From positions 1,302,001-1,366,000 of the forward strand of contig NZ_BSNK01000002.1 in the NCBI RefSeq assembly GCF_030159955.1: a stretch of DNA of 64,000 nucleotides. Direction: 5' to 3'. The position numbers and the translations under genes are program-made. The DNA comes from Algimonas ampicilliniresistens. GTDB taxonomy: Bacteria; Pseudomonadota; Alphaproteobacteria; Caulobacterales; Maricaulaceae. The first letter of the stretch is position 1. Every line of letters starts with the position of its first letter. Below, piece after piece: positions 43,272 through 52,804 of the stretch. A model generated the notes under the pieces. It searched no databases. It was not told where the DNA came from and saw only the letters and a list, made by a program, of their open reading frames with translations.

Positions 43272-44090
43272 ATGATTGAGTCAGCTGTGTTGGAGCGCCG
43301 GGGCCGATGGCTTGGCCTGACAGGCTGGACTACGCTTTTCATTGCCTACACACTTATTTTTTGGGCGTTTAGTGACGATGGTCTGGCATCCGGAGTGCAG
43401 CGATCGTTAATCAATACGCTACCGGCGGCTCTTCTCTCCTGGCCAGTCGTTAGACTTGTCGAGCGCTACTTGATTGATGCTGGGCTTGTCATTCAGAGTC
43501 TGGGGCATCTGGGTCTTGGAATCGGATTCGGTCTGCTCTGGTATATCGGTATTCAGATCGGATATGGGTTGCAGGCTGGTTGGGTGAGCGACGGAATTGT
43601 CGGCAGGCCCTTATTAGGAATCGCGCTCACCTGGCAGTTATTCCAGGGCATGACACTTTACGCCGTCGTTGCGCTGTTCGCCTATGCGATGACCTATCGC
43701 TTGCGGTTGGCGAGCCTGGAAGCTGAGCGAGGACAAGTTAAAGCGGAGCCGAGCGCAGTCCCGCAGTCGCGGCAAATTTTCCTCAAGGATGGCAAAACCA
43801 TTCGGCCCACGCCCTTGGCAGATATTCTGCTTCTGTCAGGCGCTGGGGATTACACGGAAGTTGTAACGCGAGACGCGACCTTCCTGTCAACGACGTCATT
43901 AAATACGTTCGAAACTGAACTGCCGTCTGACTCATTTTTGCGCGTTCATCGGTCACACATCGTCCGTACGGATGCCATCCTCTCAGTCGAAAGCGGCGGC
44001 AATGGCCGACTGACCCTACACCTGCCAAAAGGACAATCGCTGACAACGAGTCGCGCCGGGGCCATACGCCTGCGCGACCGCGCATTCTGA
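43272..44090 (+). CDS. Membrane-integrated LytTR family transcriptional regulator
   Basis: A 272-residue protein with four predicted membrane helices in the first about 150 residues (for example TTLFIAYTLIFWAF and LGLGIGFGLLWYIGIQIGYG). A C-terminal LytTR DNA-binding domain (about 168-270) follows: IFLKDGKTIRPTPLADILLLSGAGDYTEVVTRDATFLSTTSL, FLRVHRSHIVRTDAI. There is no receiver domain, so the membrane part is likely the sensor. The adjacent downstream gene (BAAT-like hydrolase) or the TonB receptor may be its target. This is inference from proximity only. Confidence 0.85.
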   Translation: MIESAVLERRGRWLGLTGWTTLFIAYTLIFWAFSDDGLASGVQRSLINTLPAALLSWPVVRLVERYLIDAGLVIQSLGHLGLGIGFGLLWYIGIQIGYGLQAGWVSDGIVGRPLLGIALTWQLFQGMTLYAVVALFAYAMTYRLRLASLEAERGQVKAEPSAVPQSRQIFLKDGKTIRPTPLADILLLSGAGDYTEVVTRDATFLSTTSLNTFETELPSDSFLRVHRSHIVRTDAILSVESGGNGRLTLHLPKGQSLTTSRAGAIRLRDRAF

Positions 44091-44177
44091 TCTAGCCGTC
44101 TGTCTATTCATGGAGACATGCTGTCGATTGACGGAAAGAAGGGCTGGCAGCGTCTCTTTCCAACTACTGAATTTCAT

Positions 44178-45524
44178 ATGACGACTTCACCAATGATGAC
44201 CCAAGCTCTGTCTCTCTCGACTCTGATGCTTTTAGTCGCCTGTGTAGCACCGCCGCCGGGTCCAGAGATCAAGACTGCTGAGCGATTCACTTGGCGTGAT
44301 GCCCCGGTCATAGACGTGTTGGGTTTAGAGCCAGAGACGGATTACTGGCTGAATTTAGAAAGGGCGTCTGCCTATACGCCTACGGCGACGGAGCGATCAT
44401 CGACTCTGTATCGATCCGATGCGAATGGCCGGATCGATACGTCCGTAACTCTTGCCAAAGATGAGCCTACCGCTGATCCCTATTTTCCAATCCGGTCGAT
44501 GAGCTATGCGGATGAACCCAGCCAGGTCCAGCCCGGGCGTCTTAAGATCGATCTGCTAACGTCGACTCGAGAGCCTGTAACATCTCGGACAATTGGAATT
44601 GGCACCGATCCGGCGAGTTATACCGAATTTGCTCTGGGTGCAGAGTTTCCCGGCGCCTTTGTGTGGCGGAGGGTCGAGGCTGATGCGGCAGAACCTATTC
44701 TGTTTGTACTGGGGGGGTCCGAAGGCGGCGATGGCGGCGCGCGCTACGGCAGTCCCGCCTTCGTCGAGGCAGGATATACTGTCGTCGGTTTGCCCTATTA
44801 TTCGCCTGCTTGGTTCGGAAATAGCGCTGCCATTCCCGACTTGCCTCGTGCCTTTGCCGATCTACCCATCGACTATCTGGAACGTGCCGTCATGGCTGCC
44901 CGCCAGCTGGATGGTGTGAATCCAGACTCGGTCCAGCTGATGGGCACGTCCAAGGGCGCGGAATATGTGCTGCTGGCAAGCTCACTGATTTCAGATGACA
45001 GTGCGGGAGGCGGGTTCTGTAGCGTTGTCGCTAACGTTCCGAGTGACGTTGTCTGGGAAGGCTGGGGAGCCGGCGCGAATGCGGGAGAGACGTCAGGCTT
45101 TTCTTGGCGTGGGGAGCCACTCGATTTTGTTCCTTACACAGATATAGGCCGAGCGCTCGCGGCGCGGGGGCGTGACGACGATTATACGATGAGCGATGCA
45201 CATGCTCTCGGTCGCAAGGATAATCCGGACCGTGTTGAGCCCGCTCGGATTTTCGTCGAGCGGATCGATGAGCCTGTGCTTGTTGTTGGCGGTGATATGG
45301 ACACGGTCTGGCCATCCGGTGAGATGTCACGGGCCATTAAGACGACGCGTGATGTGCATGGACTTGAGACCGAGGCCTATATTTATCCAAAGGCCGGACA
45401 CGGTTCGGGCGGGAACCCGCTACGCCGGGGTGGTCAGGACAATTTAGCTGCGCAACTTGAAAACTATCCGGCCACCTTCGATTTCCTCGCACGTCATGCC
45501 AGACGTGACGATTGCCGCGACTAA
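44178..45524 (+). CDS. Lipid-anchored BAAT/acyl-CoA thioesterase-like alpha/beta-hydrolase
   Basis: A 448-residue predicted lipoprotein: MTTSPMMTQALSLSTLMLLVACV gives lipobox LVAC with Cys22. Residues about 35-150 form an Ig-like beta domain as in bile acid-CoA transferases and acyl-CoA thioesterases. The catalytic domain has GGSEGGDGGARYGSPAF and the nucleophile Ser258 in GTSKGAEY. The Asp in GGDMDTVWPS and the His in AGHGSGG complete the triad. Family members are mostly intracellular, so export is unusual. The open frame begins at 44118, but the signal-peptide start at 44178 is preferred; neither has a clear ribosome site. Confidence 0.75.
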   Translation: MTTSPMMTQALSLSTLMLLVACVAPPPGPEIKTAERFTWRDAPVIDVLGLEPETDYWLNLERASAYTPTATERSSTLYRSDANGRIDTSVTLAKDEPTADPYFPIRSMSYADEPSQVQPGRLKIDLLTSTREPVTSRTIGIGTDPASYTEFALGAEFPGAFVWRRVEADAAEPILFVLGGSEGGDGGARYGSPAFVEAGYTVVGLPYYSPAWFGNSAAIPDLPRAFADLPIDYLERAVMAARQLDGVNPDSVQLMGTSKGAEYVLLASSLISDDSAGGGFCSVVANVPSDVVWEGWGAGANAGETSGFSWRGEPLDFVPYTDIGRALAARGRDDDYTMSDAHALGRKDNPDRVEPARIFVERIDEPVLVVGGDMDTVWPSGEMSRAIKTTRDVHGLETEAYIYPKAGHGSGGNPLRRGGQDNLAAQLENYPATFDFLARHARRDDCRD

Positions 45525-45714
45525 CGCCCCGATAGACTTATCGTCTGCACAATAAGAATGCGCCTTGCACAGGGGTGTGACTTTTATGTTTCACATCACT
45601 GGGAAATGACAGGATCGTGACTGCTTGGTTGACGAACGGACAGGTCGGCGAATAACACGGCCACAGGAATGCGTGGAGTCTGGGGAGATTCCGCGCTCAC
45701 AAGGGAACTTAAAT

Positions 45715-48700
45715 ATGAAAAATTATATGAGGGTGTTGCTACAGACATCCGCCATTACCGCCGTTGCGATCTCAACCGCAGCTGCTCAGGACGTGCCTAA
45801 TGATGAAACCGAAGGTGATGACGAGGTTGTCGTTACCGGTTCGCGGATTAAAGCCAGTACCTTCAGTAGCCCCGTTTCTATGGATGTTCTGAGTGTTGAC
45901 GATGCTCGCATCGAAGGCATCGCCGACATCGCGGGTCTCTTGCAGACCGCAACAGCAGCATCCGGCTCGTCACAGGTGAACTCTGCGTCATCGAATGCAT
46001 TCGTGCAGAATGGTGGTTTGGGGAGTGAGACAGTTGGCCTTCGGGGTCTGGCTGCCAATCGTACACTTGATTTGATCAATGGTCGTCGTGCCGGTCCATC
46101 TGGGGTTCGTGGCTCAGTGAGTTCCTTTGACCTCGGCTCGATCCCTCTCGTTGGTATTGAACGCGTTGATATCCTGAAAGATGGTGCCTCGTCTGTTTAT
46201 GGTTCCGATGCGATTGCTGGTGTCATCAACTATGTGACTGACAAATCAGAAGGTGGCGAGATCGACTTGTTCACGTCCATTCCTGAGAATGGCGGCGGTG
46301 AAGTGTTCCGCGGTAGCGCCACTTACGGCAAAACATTCGATCATGGTCGTTTCCGGATTACGGGTGATTACATCAAGGAAGAAGAGCTAACTCGCGGAGA
46401 TCGTGAATACCTTGATTGTTCAGAGGATTACACATTTACGGACGCATCTTTGTCGACGCGTGCCGATAACATTGACCCACGGACAGGTACTCCAACCTGT
46501 GGTGGTTCGCCTTGGGGTCACGTCTGGGTCTATCAAACGGGCGGCGCTGCTGACAATATCGCGCAAAACCCACGCAACCTGATTTTCCAATTCGACCGTG
46601 GCAATAACTTGGCCGGACTGGTTCCAGGTATCCCGACATCTCTGGACGGAACAGGCATTATTGCCCCGGCCGGCTGGTACCAAGTCGACTACACGCAAGC
46701 TCACATTGACGGTCTTCCGGCTTGGGCGGGTGTTGACGTGTCGAACAATAATCCGAACAATGTGTATGACACATATTCCCCTCTAGAACGGGCTGAGTCT
46801 GTTATTCCGTCACGTGAACGCATCACACTGATGTTCGATGGTGAGTATGAGTTGGATGATAATATTACAGCCTATGGTGAAGCGCTGTTCAATCGTCGTC
46901 AGACTTATTCGAACGCACAAAAACAATATTGGACCTACCAGTACGGTGCCAATGATGTTTTCGGTGACGATCAGGTTAATCCAAACTTCCTCTACCAAGA
47001 TTGGGGCGGCACAAACACATGGTTTAGCCCGACCGCGATCGCGGATCATGGCGATCAGGAAACAACGGTTGATTACTACCGCCTTGTCGGTGGTCTTCGT
47101 GGTGAGTTAAGCGAGAACATGGTTCTTCCTGGTTGGGACTGGGATGTTTACGTACAGCACTCCAAGAGTTCAGGTGAATATTGGGAAGAATTTATCCGCG
47201 GTGACTCCACGACGGGCCAATTCTTCCAGCGTGGATCCTGTGCGGGTCAGACCACATCAGGTGCTACAGGTGAAGACGGTGCAAATATTGCTGGGATTCC
47301 CTGTATTGACGTGCGTTGGTTTGATCCAGGCTTCTTGGCCGGTGAACTGACTGACGCGGAACGTGATTTCCTTCTGACATCTGACGTTGGTCAAACTGAC
47401 TACACTCAGACAACCATTGAAGGTTACCTCTCTGGCGAAGTCTTGAAACTGCCTGCCGGTCAGCTGTCTGCTGCCCTGGGTGTGTTCTACCAAGACGACG
47501 AAATCTATGACCGTCCGTCTGACACGATCTTGGCCGGTAATGGTTTCAGTGAATCCAATGCGGGTATCACTGAAGGGTCACAGTCAACCAAAGCGATCTA
47601 TGCTGAGGCGCGTATTCCGCTTCTGAAAGATGTGACTTTGTTTGACGATCTGACAGCCGTTGTTTCTGGTCGCTTCACAGAGATTACATCGGAGCGGGTC
47701 ACTGGAGAAACTGTGACTGTTGACGGTTTCAACTACCGCGCCACTGTGGATTGGAAAGTTAGCGATATTCTGCGTCTGCGCGGTTCGATCGGGACTTCGT
47801 TCCGTGCGCCAGGACTGTTTGAACAGTTCCTTGCGGATGAGACTGGAGCCCTACGTCAGAGTGCGATCGATCCTTGTGTCGGTTGGGGAACAGGCGTCGC
47901 AAACGGGTCGATTACGCCACAAGTTGGACAAAACTGTGCGGCTCTGGGTATCCCAGACGATTACACAGGGGCTCCGATTGCGGCTCAAATTATCACGGGT
48001 GGTGGTTTTGGTGTTCTGGAACCCGAAACATCTGACAACAAAACAATTGGTTTCGTTCTAACCCCAGGGTTTGCGGATCTTAGCTTGGCTGTCGATTATT
48101 TCGAAATTCAGATCAATGATGAGATTTCGACATTGAGCGCTAGCCAAATCGTTACGGGTTGTCTCGACTCTGCAGATATCGCGAACGAGCCTCTCTGCGA
48201 TCTGTTTGATCGCGGACTTGATGCAACGGGTCCATTCCGGATTGACGAAGTTCGGGCGTCGTTCATCAACATCAATACCCAGTCTAACAAAGGTCTTGAT
48301 TTCACAGCGCGCTACCGCACCGATACGCCTTGGGGTCCTTTGAGTGTGAACACGCAGTGGTCACATCAGTTGGAAGATGAAATCCTACTGTTGGCCGACG
48401 GCAATTCTCAGTTCCTGAATGGCGGTGTCGGCGAACCTGAATGGACAGGTCTGGGTAACGTCAGCCTTCAGGCAACTGACAATTGGCAAATCCGTTATAG
48501 CTTCGATTACATCGGCAAGATGGATACGCTGCGGACTCGCTTCGATGATATCGAAGATTACTCGACGCAGATTAATGCTGACGGTGGCTTTACGCTCAAC
48601 CAAGATGGTACAACGGTTTACGCCAAGTACATTCTTGAGCCGACTTGGTACCACAGCATCTCCACTCAGTATGAGATGGATGGTGGCTGGACGTTCCGTG

Positions 48701-48840
48701 CGGGTATCAACAATATCTTTGATGAGCACCCACCAGCCAGCACGCTGTCACAAGTTTGGGGCAACACTATCGGCCTAGGGTCACAGTATGACCTTCGTGG
48801 TCGCCGTGCGTTCCTCAACGTGTCGAAGAAATTCGGCTAG
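45715..48840 (+). CDS. TonB-dependent outer-membrane receptor
   Basis: A 1041-residue energy-coupled outer-membrane importer. The signal peptide (MKNYMRVLLQTSAITAVAISTAAA) is followed by DEVVVTGSRIKAS, the usual start of the plug. The plug includes GLRGLAANRTLDLINGRR and VERVDILKDGASSVYGSDAIAGVINYVT-like signatures. A 22-strand barrel follows, ending NVSKKFG. The size and style match the large receptors of Caulobacterales-type bacteria that import oligosaccharides or other scarce nutrients. Codon use is biased as for a highly expressed gene. A sulfotransferase and a halogenase follow. Substrate unknown. Confidence 0.93.
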   Translation: MKNYMRVLLQTSAITAVAISTAAAQDVPNDETEGDDEVVVTGSRIKASTFSSPVSMDVLSVDDARIEGIADIAGLLQTATAASGSSQVNSASSNAFVQNGGLGSETVGLRGLAANRTLDLINGRRAGPSGVRGSVSSFDLGSIPLVGIERVDILKDGASSVYGSDAIAGVINYVTDKSEGGEIDLFTSIPENGGGEVFRGSATYGKTFDHGRFRITGDYIKEEELTRGDREYLDCSEDYTFTDASLSTRADNIDPRTGTPTCGGSPWGHVWVYQTGGAADNIAQNPRNLIFQFDRGNNLAGLVPGIPTSLDGTGIIAPAGWYQVDYTQAHIDGLPAWAGVDVSNNNPNNVYDTYSPLERAESVIPSRERITLMFDGEYELDDNITAYGEALFNRRQTYSNAQKQYWTYQYGANDVFGDDQVNPNFLYQDWGGTNTWFSPTAIADHGDQETTVDYYRLVGGLRGELSENMVLPGWDWDVYVQHSKSSGEYWEEFIRGDSTTGQFFQRGSCAGQTTSGATGEDGANIAGIPCIDVRWFDPGFLAGELTDAERDFLLTSDVGQTDYTQTTIEGYLSGEVLKLPAGQLSAALGVFYQDDEIYDRPSDTILAGNGFSESNAGITEGSQSTKAIYAEARIPLLKDVTLFDDLTAVVSGRFTEITSERVTGETVTVDGFNYRATVDWKVSDILRLRGSIGTSFRAPGLFEQFLADETGALRQSAIDPCVGWGTGVANGSITPQVGQNCAALGIPDDYTGAPIAAQIITGGGFGVLEPETSDNKTIGFVLTPGFADLSLAVDYFEIQINDEISTLSASQIVTGCLDSADIANEPLCDLFDRGLDATGPFRIDEVRASFININTQSNKGLDFTARYRTDTPWGPLSVNTQWSHQLEDEILLLADGNSQFLNGGVGEPEWTGLGNVSLQATDNWQIRYSFDYIGKMDTLRTRFDDIEDYSTQINADGGFTLNQDGTTVYAKYILEPTWYHSISTQYEMDGGWTFRAGINNIFDEHPPASTLSQVWGNTIGLGSQYDLRGRRAFLNVSKKFG

Positions 48841-48863
48841 TCGTTCCAACCAGCCAAGGTTAG

Positions 48864-48891
48864 AAGGCGGGCTTCGGCCCGCCTTTTTTTT
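48864..48891 (+). terminator. Rho-independent terminator of the TonB receptor gene
   Basis: A 9-bp stem (48864-48872 with 48877-48885) capped by the stable TTCG tetraloop runs into a T tract (48884-48891). Confidence 0.93.
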
Positions 48892-48902
48892 GATCGAGAT
48901 TT

Positions 48903-49700
48903 ATGAAACCGCCTGTCGTCATTGCTAAGCCCGACAATTTGAACGAGCGTAATTTGGAATTTGAGCAGGCGCCCCTCAAGACCAACCTGTTTTTGAATAG
49001 TGTCCCGAAAAGCGGGAGCCATCTGCTTAAAAATATCGTCCGAATGTTCGTGCCCGTGGAACAGCAGTATGATGTTGATTTCATTCAGTTTCCGACGCTG
49101 AAACAACACCATCACGCGCTGATTGCTGACCCAGCTAAACTGAGTTGGGGTCATCTCTTGTTTGCGGACACATCCTCCATCTTGCTCAGAGAAGCGCGGC
49201 ACATTGTGCTTGTTCGTGACCCCTATGACTGGGTTCTTGCGCGCGCCCGGTTCTTCCTGTCGGACAATTTTCAAGGCGGACTTGAAAATCTAAAACACAA
49301 TGCCGTCGACATGCCCGACTTCCTGAACATGATGATTTTTGGCATCCACGAACGGTTTCCAAATATGCAGGAAATCTATCTCCATAATGCGGCCGCCTGG
49401 ATGGGAACCCAGGCCCGCATGTTGAAGTATGAAGATCTTTTAGAGCATGTGAAAAATCTCGATGCGGATGCTGCGGAAGTCTTCTTCCGTGATCTGTTCG
49501 ATTTTGCAGGTATCGAGCTTCCGGACGATTGGCGCGCGCGTATCCGGATCGGATCGGACCGGAAGCAAAGCGGGACCGCGCGTGAAAATTTGGACCTTAA
49601 AGGCGTCAGCGTTCCGAACGAACTCCCAGACGCGCAGAAGCAACTCGTCGAGTTCACCGCGCCCGGTCTTCGGGCCTTACTCGGCTATTTTGATGGCTGA
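48903..49700 (+). CDS. Sulfotransferase family protein
   Basis: A 265-residue enzyme likely to transfer sulfate from PAPS to an unknown acceptor. The 5'-phosphosulfate loop is PKSGSHLLKN (residues 35-44). The 3'-phosphate site is IVLVRDPYDWVLARARFF (residues 101-118), and a late KQSGTARENLDLKGV matches the PAPS-contact loop of cytosolic-type sulfotransferases. No signal peptide is visible. It begins 12 bases after the terminator of the TonB receptor gene and its 3' end overlaps the convergent halogenase by 16 bases. No clear ribosome site is present. Confidence 0.82.
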   Translation: MKPPVVIAKPDNLNERNLEFEQAPLKTNLFLNSVPKSGSHLLKNIVRMFVPVEQQYDVDFIQFPTLKQHHHALIADPAKLSWGHLLFADTSSILLREARHIVLVRDPYDWVLARARFFLSDNFQGGLENLKHNAVDMPDFLNMMIFGIHERFPNMQEIYLHNAAAWMGTQARMLKYEDLLEHVKNLDADAAEVFFRDLFDFAGIELPDDWRARIRIGSDRKQSGTARENLDLKGVSVPNELPDAQKQLVEFTAPGLRALLGYFDG

Positions 49701-51322
49701 GCGACCCATCCCGCTGGGGGCTGAGCAGGCGGCCACGGTGTCATCCCTAGCGCCTGATGCAGCCAAATATGATGGGGTGGCAACGCTTTGGCACCGGCTT
49801 GGATGGTCTCAATCACGGCTCTAGCGGGATGTGAATTGGGGCGGTCAGTACCGAGCTCGGCAAATTCCGGTCCACGGAAGTCCATTCCAAACAGGATCGC
49901 TTCATAGCTGGTGTGATCCCATAGACCGGCAGCATCGACAGGCGCTCTTGGATCGATCTCAGGGTCGTTTTTGACGGACTGACCGTAATCATGGCCATAG
50001 AAGGATTGATCGTCGAAATCTGATCGCGATGGCGCCTTGCGCGTCCAATGCTCCAGCTTTGCCTTTAACCGGTCATTGATCCGGTCGGGTTTTTGGACCT
50101 CGCGCCAAAAGGCCGTGTCGGTTCGTCGCGACAGGCAGTAGTGCAAATTGATGAAGTCCAGCACCTCATAATAGCGATTAGAAACAATCCGGTTCACGCG
50201 ATAAGCGTGAGCCGCCATATCTTCGCGGCGTTTTGGAAAATGTTCGGCCAGCATCGCAATGCCGAGCTCCGCCATATAGATGCCCGTTGATTCCAGAGGC
50301 TCGATGAAACCACTCGACAGGCCGATGGCCATACAGTTTTTGGTCCAAACTTTTTGTCTCTGACCAACTTTGAAATGGATTGTCCGCGTGTCGTACTCTT
50401 TTAGAGTTGGATCTTGATAGGCGAGCAGTTCAGCCCGCGCATCTTCTTCGGAAATGAAGTCAGAGCTGTGAACATAGCCGATAGCGCGCCGGGTTTGGGT
50501 CGGTGTGTCCCAGATCCAGCCGGCCGACATAGCGGTACAGGTGGTGTAGGGGCGGACAACACCTGGGAAGTGATCCTCATAAGGGAATTGCGCGACCACA
50601 GCGCGGTCACAGAGTAGCCACTGCGCGTAGCTATCCCATCCAACCCCCATCTCTCCTTCCATCAACAAGGCTTTGAAGCCTGTGCAGTCGATAAAGAAGT
50701 CGGCTTCGACCATTGTCCCATCTTCAAGGGTCACGCTTTCGAGGTAGCCGTCATCATCTTTTGTTGCGCCGACAACATTAGCTCGGACGTGCTGGACCCC
50801 GCGCGCAACCGCGACTTCGCTCAAATAGTCGGCATAGAGCTGCGCATCGAAATGATAGGCATATTTGAGCTGGGCCGCGAACTGGGTCTGCCCTAACGGG
50901 CGTGGGCTCAAATTGATGTCGGATAGGACGGCCTGCGCAGAAACAGTTTCGACGAATGGAATATCACGGCGACTTTCCATCCAGCGCTGACCCGTTCTGT
51001 CAATCGGGCCCGGCGTGAAACGGCTAAATGGGTGGTGATAGGCTTCACCTTTATTCTCCAGCCAGTTCACATATTTGATCGATTGTTTGAAGGTCGCGTC
51101 CGTCTTCTTCATGAAGTCGGCTTCGTTCAATCCGACCACATCTAAGATGTGGTGGATCGACGGCACAGTCGCTTCCCCGACTGAGATGCGGGGAACATCA
51201 GGCGATTCGATCAATGTGATCTCAACGGTTTTGTTGCGACCCCGATCATTGAGTGCGCCGTCCAAATAGGCCGCACTCATCCATCCAGCCGAGCCGCCAC
51301 CAACGATTACTACGCGTTTCAT
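49685..51322 (-). CDS. Flavin-dependent halogenase of the tryptophan halogenase family
   Basis: FADH2-dependent enzyme of 545 residues that would chlorinate or brominate an aromatic substrate. The FAD site is GGGSAGWMSAAYL (8-20). The catalytic Lys is Lys79 in ATFKQSIKYVNW, the same number as in PrnA, and the Glu-Ser pair is Glu344-Ser345 in EPLESTGIY. The family motif WxWxIP reads WIWDTP (269-274), with Thr for Ile. I chose the ATG at 51322, since MKRVVIVGGG starts the fold. Members beside TonB receptors are known in Caulobacterales and Xanthomonadales, often with non-tryptophan substrates. Confidence 0.92.
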   Translation of the reverse strand: MKRVVIVGGGSAGWMSAAYLDGALNDRGRNKTVEITLIESPDVPRISVGEATVPSIHHILDVVGLNEADFMKKTDATFKQSIKYVNWLENKGEAYHHPFSRFTPGPIDRTGQRWMESRRDIPFVETVSAQAVLSDINLSPRPLGQTQFAAQLKYAYHFDAQLYADYLSEVAVARGVQHVRANVVGATKDDDGYLESVTLEDGTMVEADFFIDCTGFKALLMEGEMGVGWDSYAQWLLCDRAVVAQFPYEDHFPGVVRPYTTCTAMSAGWIWDTPTQTRRAIGYVHSSDFISEEDARAELLAYQDPTLKEYDTRTIHFKVGQRQKVWTKNCMAIGLSSGFIEPLESTGIYMAELGIAMLAEHFPKRREDMAAHAYRVNRIVSNRYYEVLDFINLHYCLSRRTDTAFWREVQKPDRINDRLKAKLEHWTRKAPSRSDFDDQSFYGHDYGQSVKNDPEIDPRAPVDAAGLWDHTSYEAILFGMDFRGPEFAELGTDRPNSHPARAVIETIQAGAKALPPHHIWLHQALGMTPWPPAQPPAGWVAQPSK

Positions 51323-51366
51323 GTCGTGAATTCCTACTCTTGAGGTCCATTTGAATGGGCAAATAA

Positions 51367-51382
51367 CCTTGATCATGCAAGG
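51367..51382. promoter_or_regulatory. Palindrome upstream of the halogenase gene
   Basis: CCTTG-N6-CAAGG at 51367-51371 and 51378-51382, about 45 bases upstream of the halogenase start on its strand. It has the size of an operator for a LacI- or TetR-type repressor. No regulator gene is adjacent. Confidence 0.3.
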
Positions 51383-51448
51383 ATGATCGACAGGGTTCAG
51401 GGTCATTTGGACTGAAGTGGGAAGGCTCTGACAACACGAGTGGCGCGC

Positions 51449-51478
51449 TGTTTTTCAATAAATCCTTATTGAAAAACA
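51449..51478. promoter_or_regulatory. 30-bp near-perfect palindrome over the RND operon promoter
   Basis: TGTTTTTCAATAA (51449-51461) and its exact reverse complement (51466-51478) are separated by ATCC, giving 13-bp arms. TTGAAA inside the right arm (51469-51474), 17 bases, then TATTGA (51492-51497) could be the -35 and -10 of the pump operon. A dimeric repressor bound here would block that promoter. The site lies 60 bases before the adaptor gene start. Confidence 0.6.
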
Positions 51479-51538
51479 ATAATAATGCTGCTATTGAGAC
51501 ACTGTCACCGGCGTGCCAGCCGGCTAAAGGAGATGACG

Positions 51539-52801
51539 ATGCAAAGCTTGGGAGCGCAAAACACTTTGGCGCAGGGGAACGAATCGGCAGCGAAATCGCG
51601 CCGAAAGCCCCGTAAACTTTGGATTTTAAGGGCACTCATTTTTGTCCTGCCCGTTGTCGTTTTAGTGGCGGCCATCGGCGGAACGGTCGCCATGAGCGCA
51701 TTTGCGCCAGAACCCGAAGAAACCGAAGATCCAATCAAGGCTTTGCCCGTCCTGACGACGCGTGCCCAGACAGGCTCGGTAACGCTGACCGTCAAAGCCC
51801 AAGGCGAAGTTCAGCCGCGGACAGAAATCAACATCGTCACCGAAGTGAGTGGTCGAATTACCTACATGTCGCCAAGCTTTATTGAAGGCGGACGGTTCAG
51901 TCGCGGTGATCTCCTCATCCAAATCGATCCGGCAGAGTATAAATTGCGCGTCATTCAGGCCCGGGCCAATGTGTCTCAGGCGGATACGGTTCTCGCACGC
52001 GAGAAATCAGAAGCTGAACTCGCCCGGATGGATTGGGCGGACCTTGGCACGGGCGGCACACCAACGCCGCTGACATTGCGTGAACCACAAATGGCGGAAG
52101 CCGCTGCCCGATTGGAAGCTGCCAAGGCTCAACTCGCTGAAGCTGAGCTACAGCTCTCGCGCACAAATATCCGCGCGCCCTTTCATGGCCGTGTGACGAC
52201 ACGTCTGGTCGATGCGGGTGAGTTTGTGGGTGCGAACAACCGTCTCGGCGATATTTATGCCACGGACATTATGGATGTTCGTTTGCCGCTCTCGCAGTCT
52301 GATTTACGTCAGGCAGGGCTCTATCTTGGTTATGAAGCGGGCGGCGACACGACCGTTCCAGTCACACTCTCTGCTAATGTGGCGGGGCAATATACGGAAT
52401 GGGAGGGCATCATCGCGCGCACCGATAGCCGATATGACAGCCAATCGCGCGTGTTGCATGCCTATGCCGAAGTTCGCCAACCGTTCGGTGTCGACGCATC
52501 TCAGAAGGCGCCGCTCGCGCCAGGGCTTTATGTTGAAGCCGATATTGCAGGACCGACTCTAGATAATGTTGTCACAATTCCGCGTGCCGCCCTTCGCGGA
52601 GATGATCAGGTCTATGTCGCGAATGACGACGGTACGCTGACTATCAAAACTGTCGAAGTCCTGTCGTCCGAACGGACCCAAGTTGTCATTGGCAGCGGTC
52701 TGCGGGCTGGGGATGCGACCATTACATCGCCGATCCGTGGCGTCGCTGATGGGATGAAAATCGAGGTTGTAGAACCGACCGCTGCTGGCGCGGGAGAATA
52801 G
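51539..52801 (+). CDS. RND efflux periplasmic adaptor (membrane fusion protein)
   Basis: Links an inner-membrane RND pump to an outer-membrane channel. It has 420 residues from the ATG at 51539, with AAAGGAG at ideal spacing. A basic N-terminus and one helix (about 28-52) anchor it. Then come a barrel-sandwich hybrid (VKAQGEVQPRTEINIVTEVSGRITYMSP), a helical hairpin with AAARLEAAKAQLAEAELQLSRTNIRAPFHGRV, and a beta-barrel ending VVTIPRAALRGDDQVYV. It is followed after 3 bases by the pump gene. An outer-membrane TolC-type partner is not in the window. Confidence 0.92.
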   Translation: MQSLGAQNTLAQGNESAAKSRRKPRKLWILRALIFVLPVVVLVAAIGGTVAMSAFAPEPEETEDPIKALPVLTTRAQTGSVTLTVKAQGEVQPRTEINIVTEVSGRITYMSPSFIEGGRFSRGDLLIQIDPAEYKLRVIQARANVSQADTVLAREKSEAELARMDWADLGTGGTPTPLTLREPQMAEAAARLEAAKAQLAEAELQLSRTNIRAPFHGRVTTRLVDAGEFVGANNRLGDIYATDIMDVRLPLSQSDLRQAGLYLGYEAGGDTTVPVTLSANVAGQYTEWEGIIARTDSRYDSQSRVLHAYAEVRQPFGVDASQKAPLAPGLYVEADIAGPTLDNVVTIPRAALRGDDQVYVANDDGTLTIKTVEVLSSERTQVVIGSGLRAGDATITSPIRGVADGMKIEVVEPTAAGAGE

Positions 52802-52804
52802 ATC

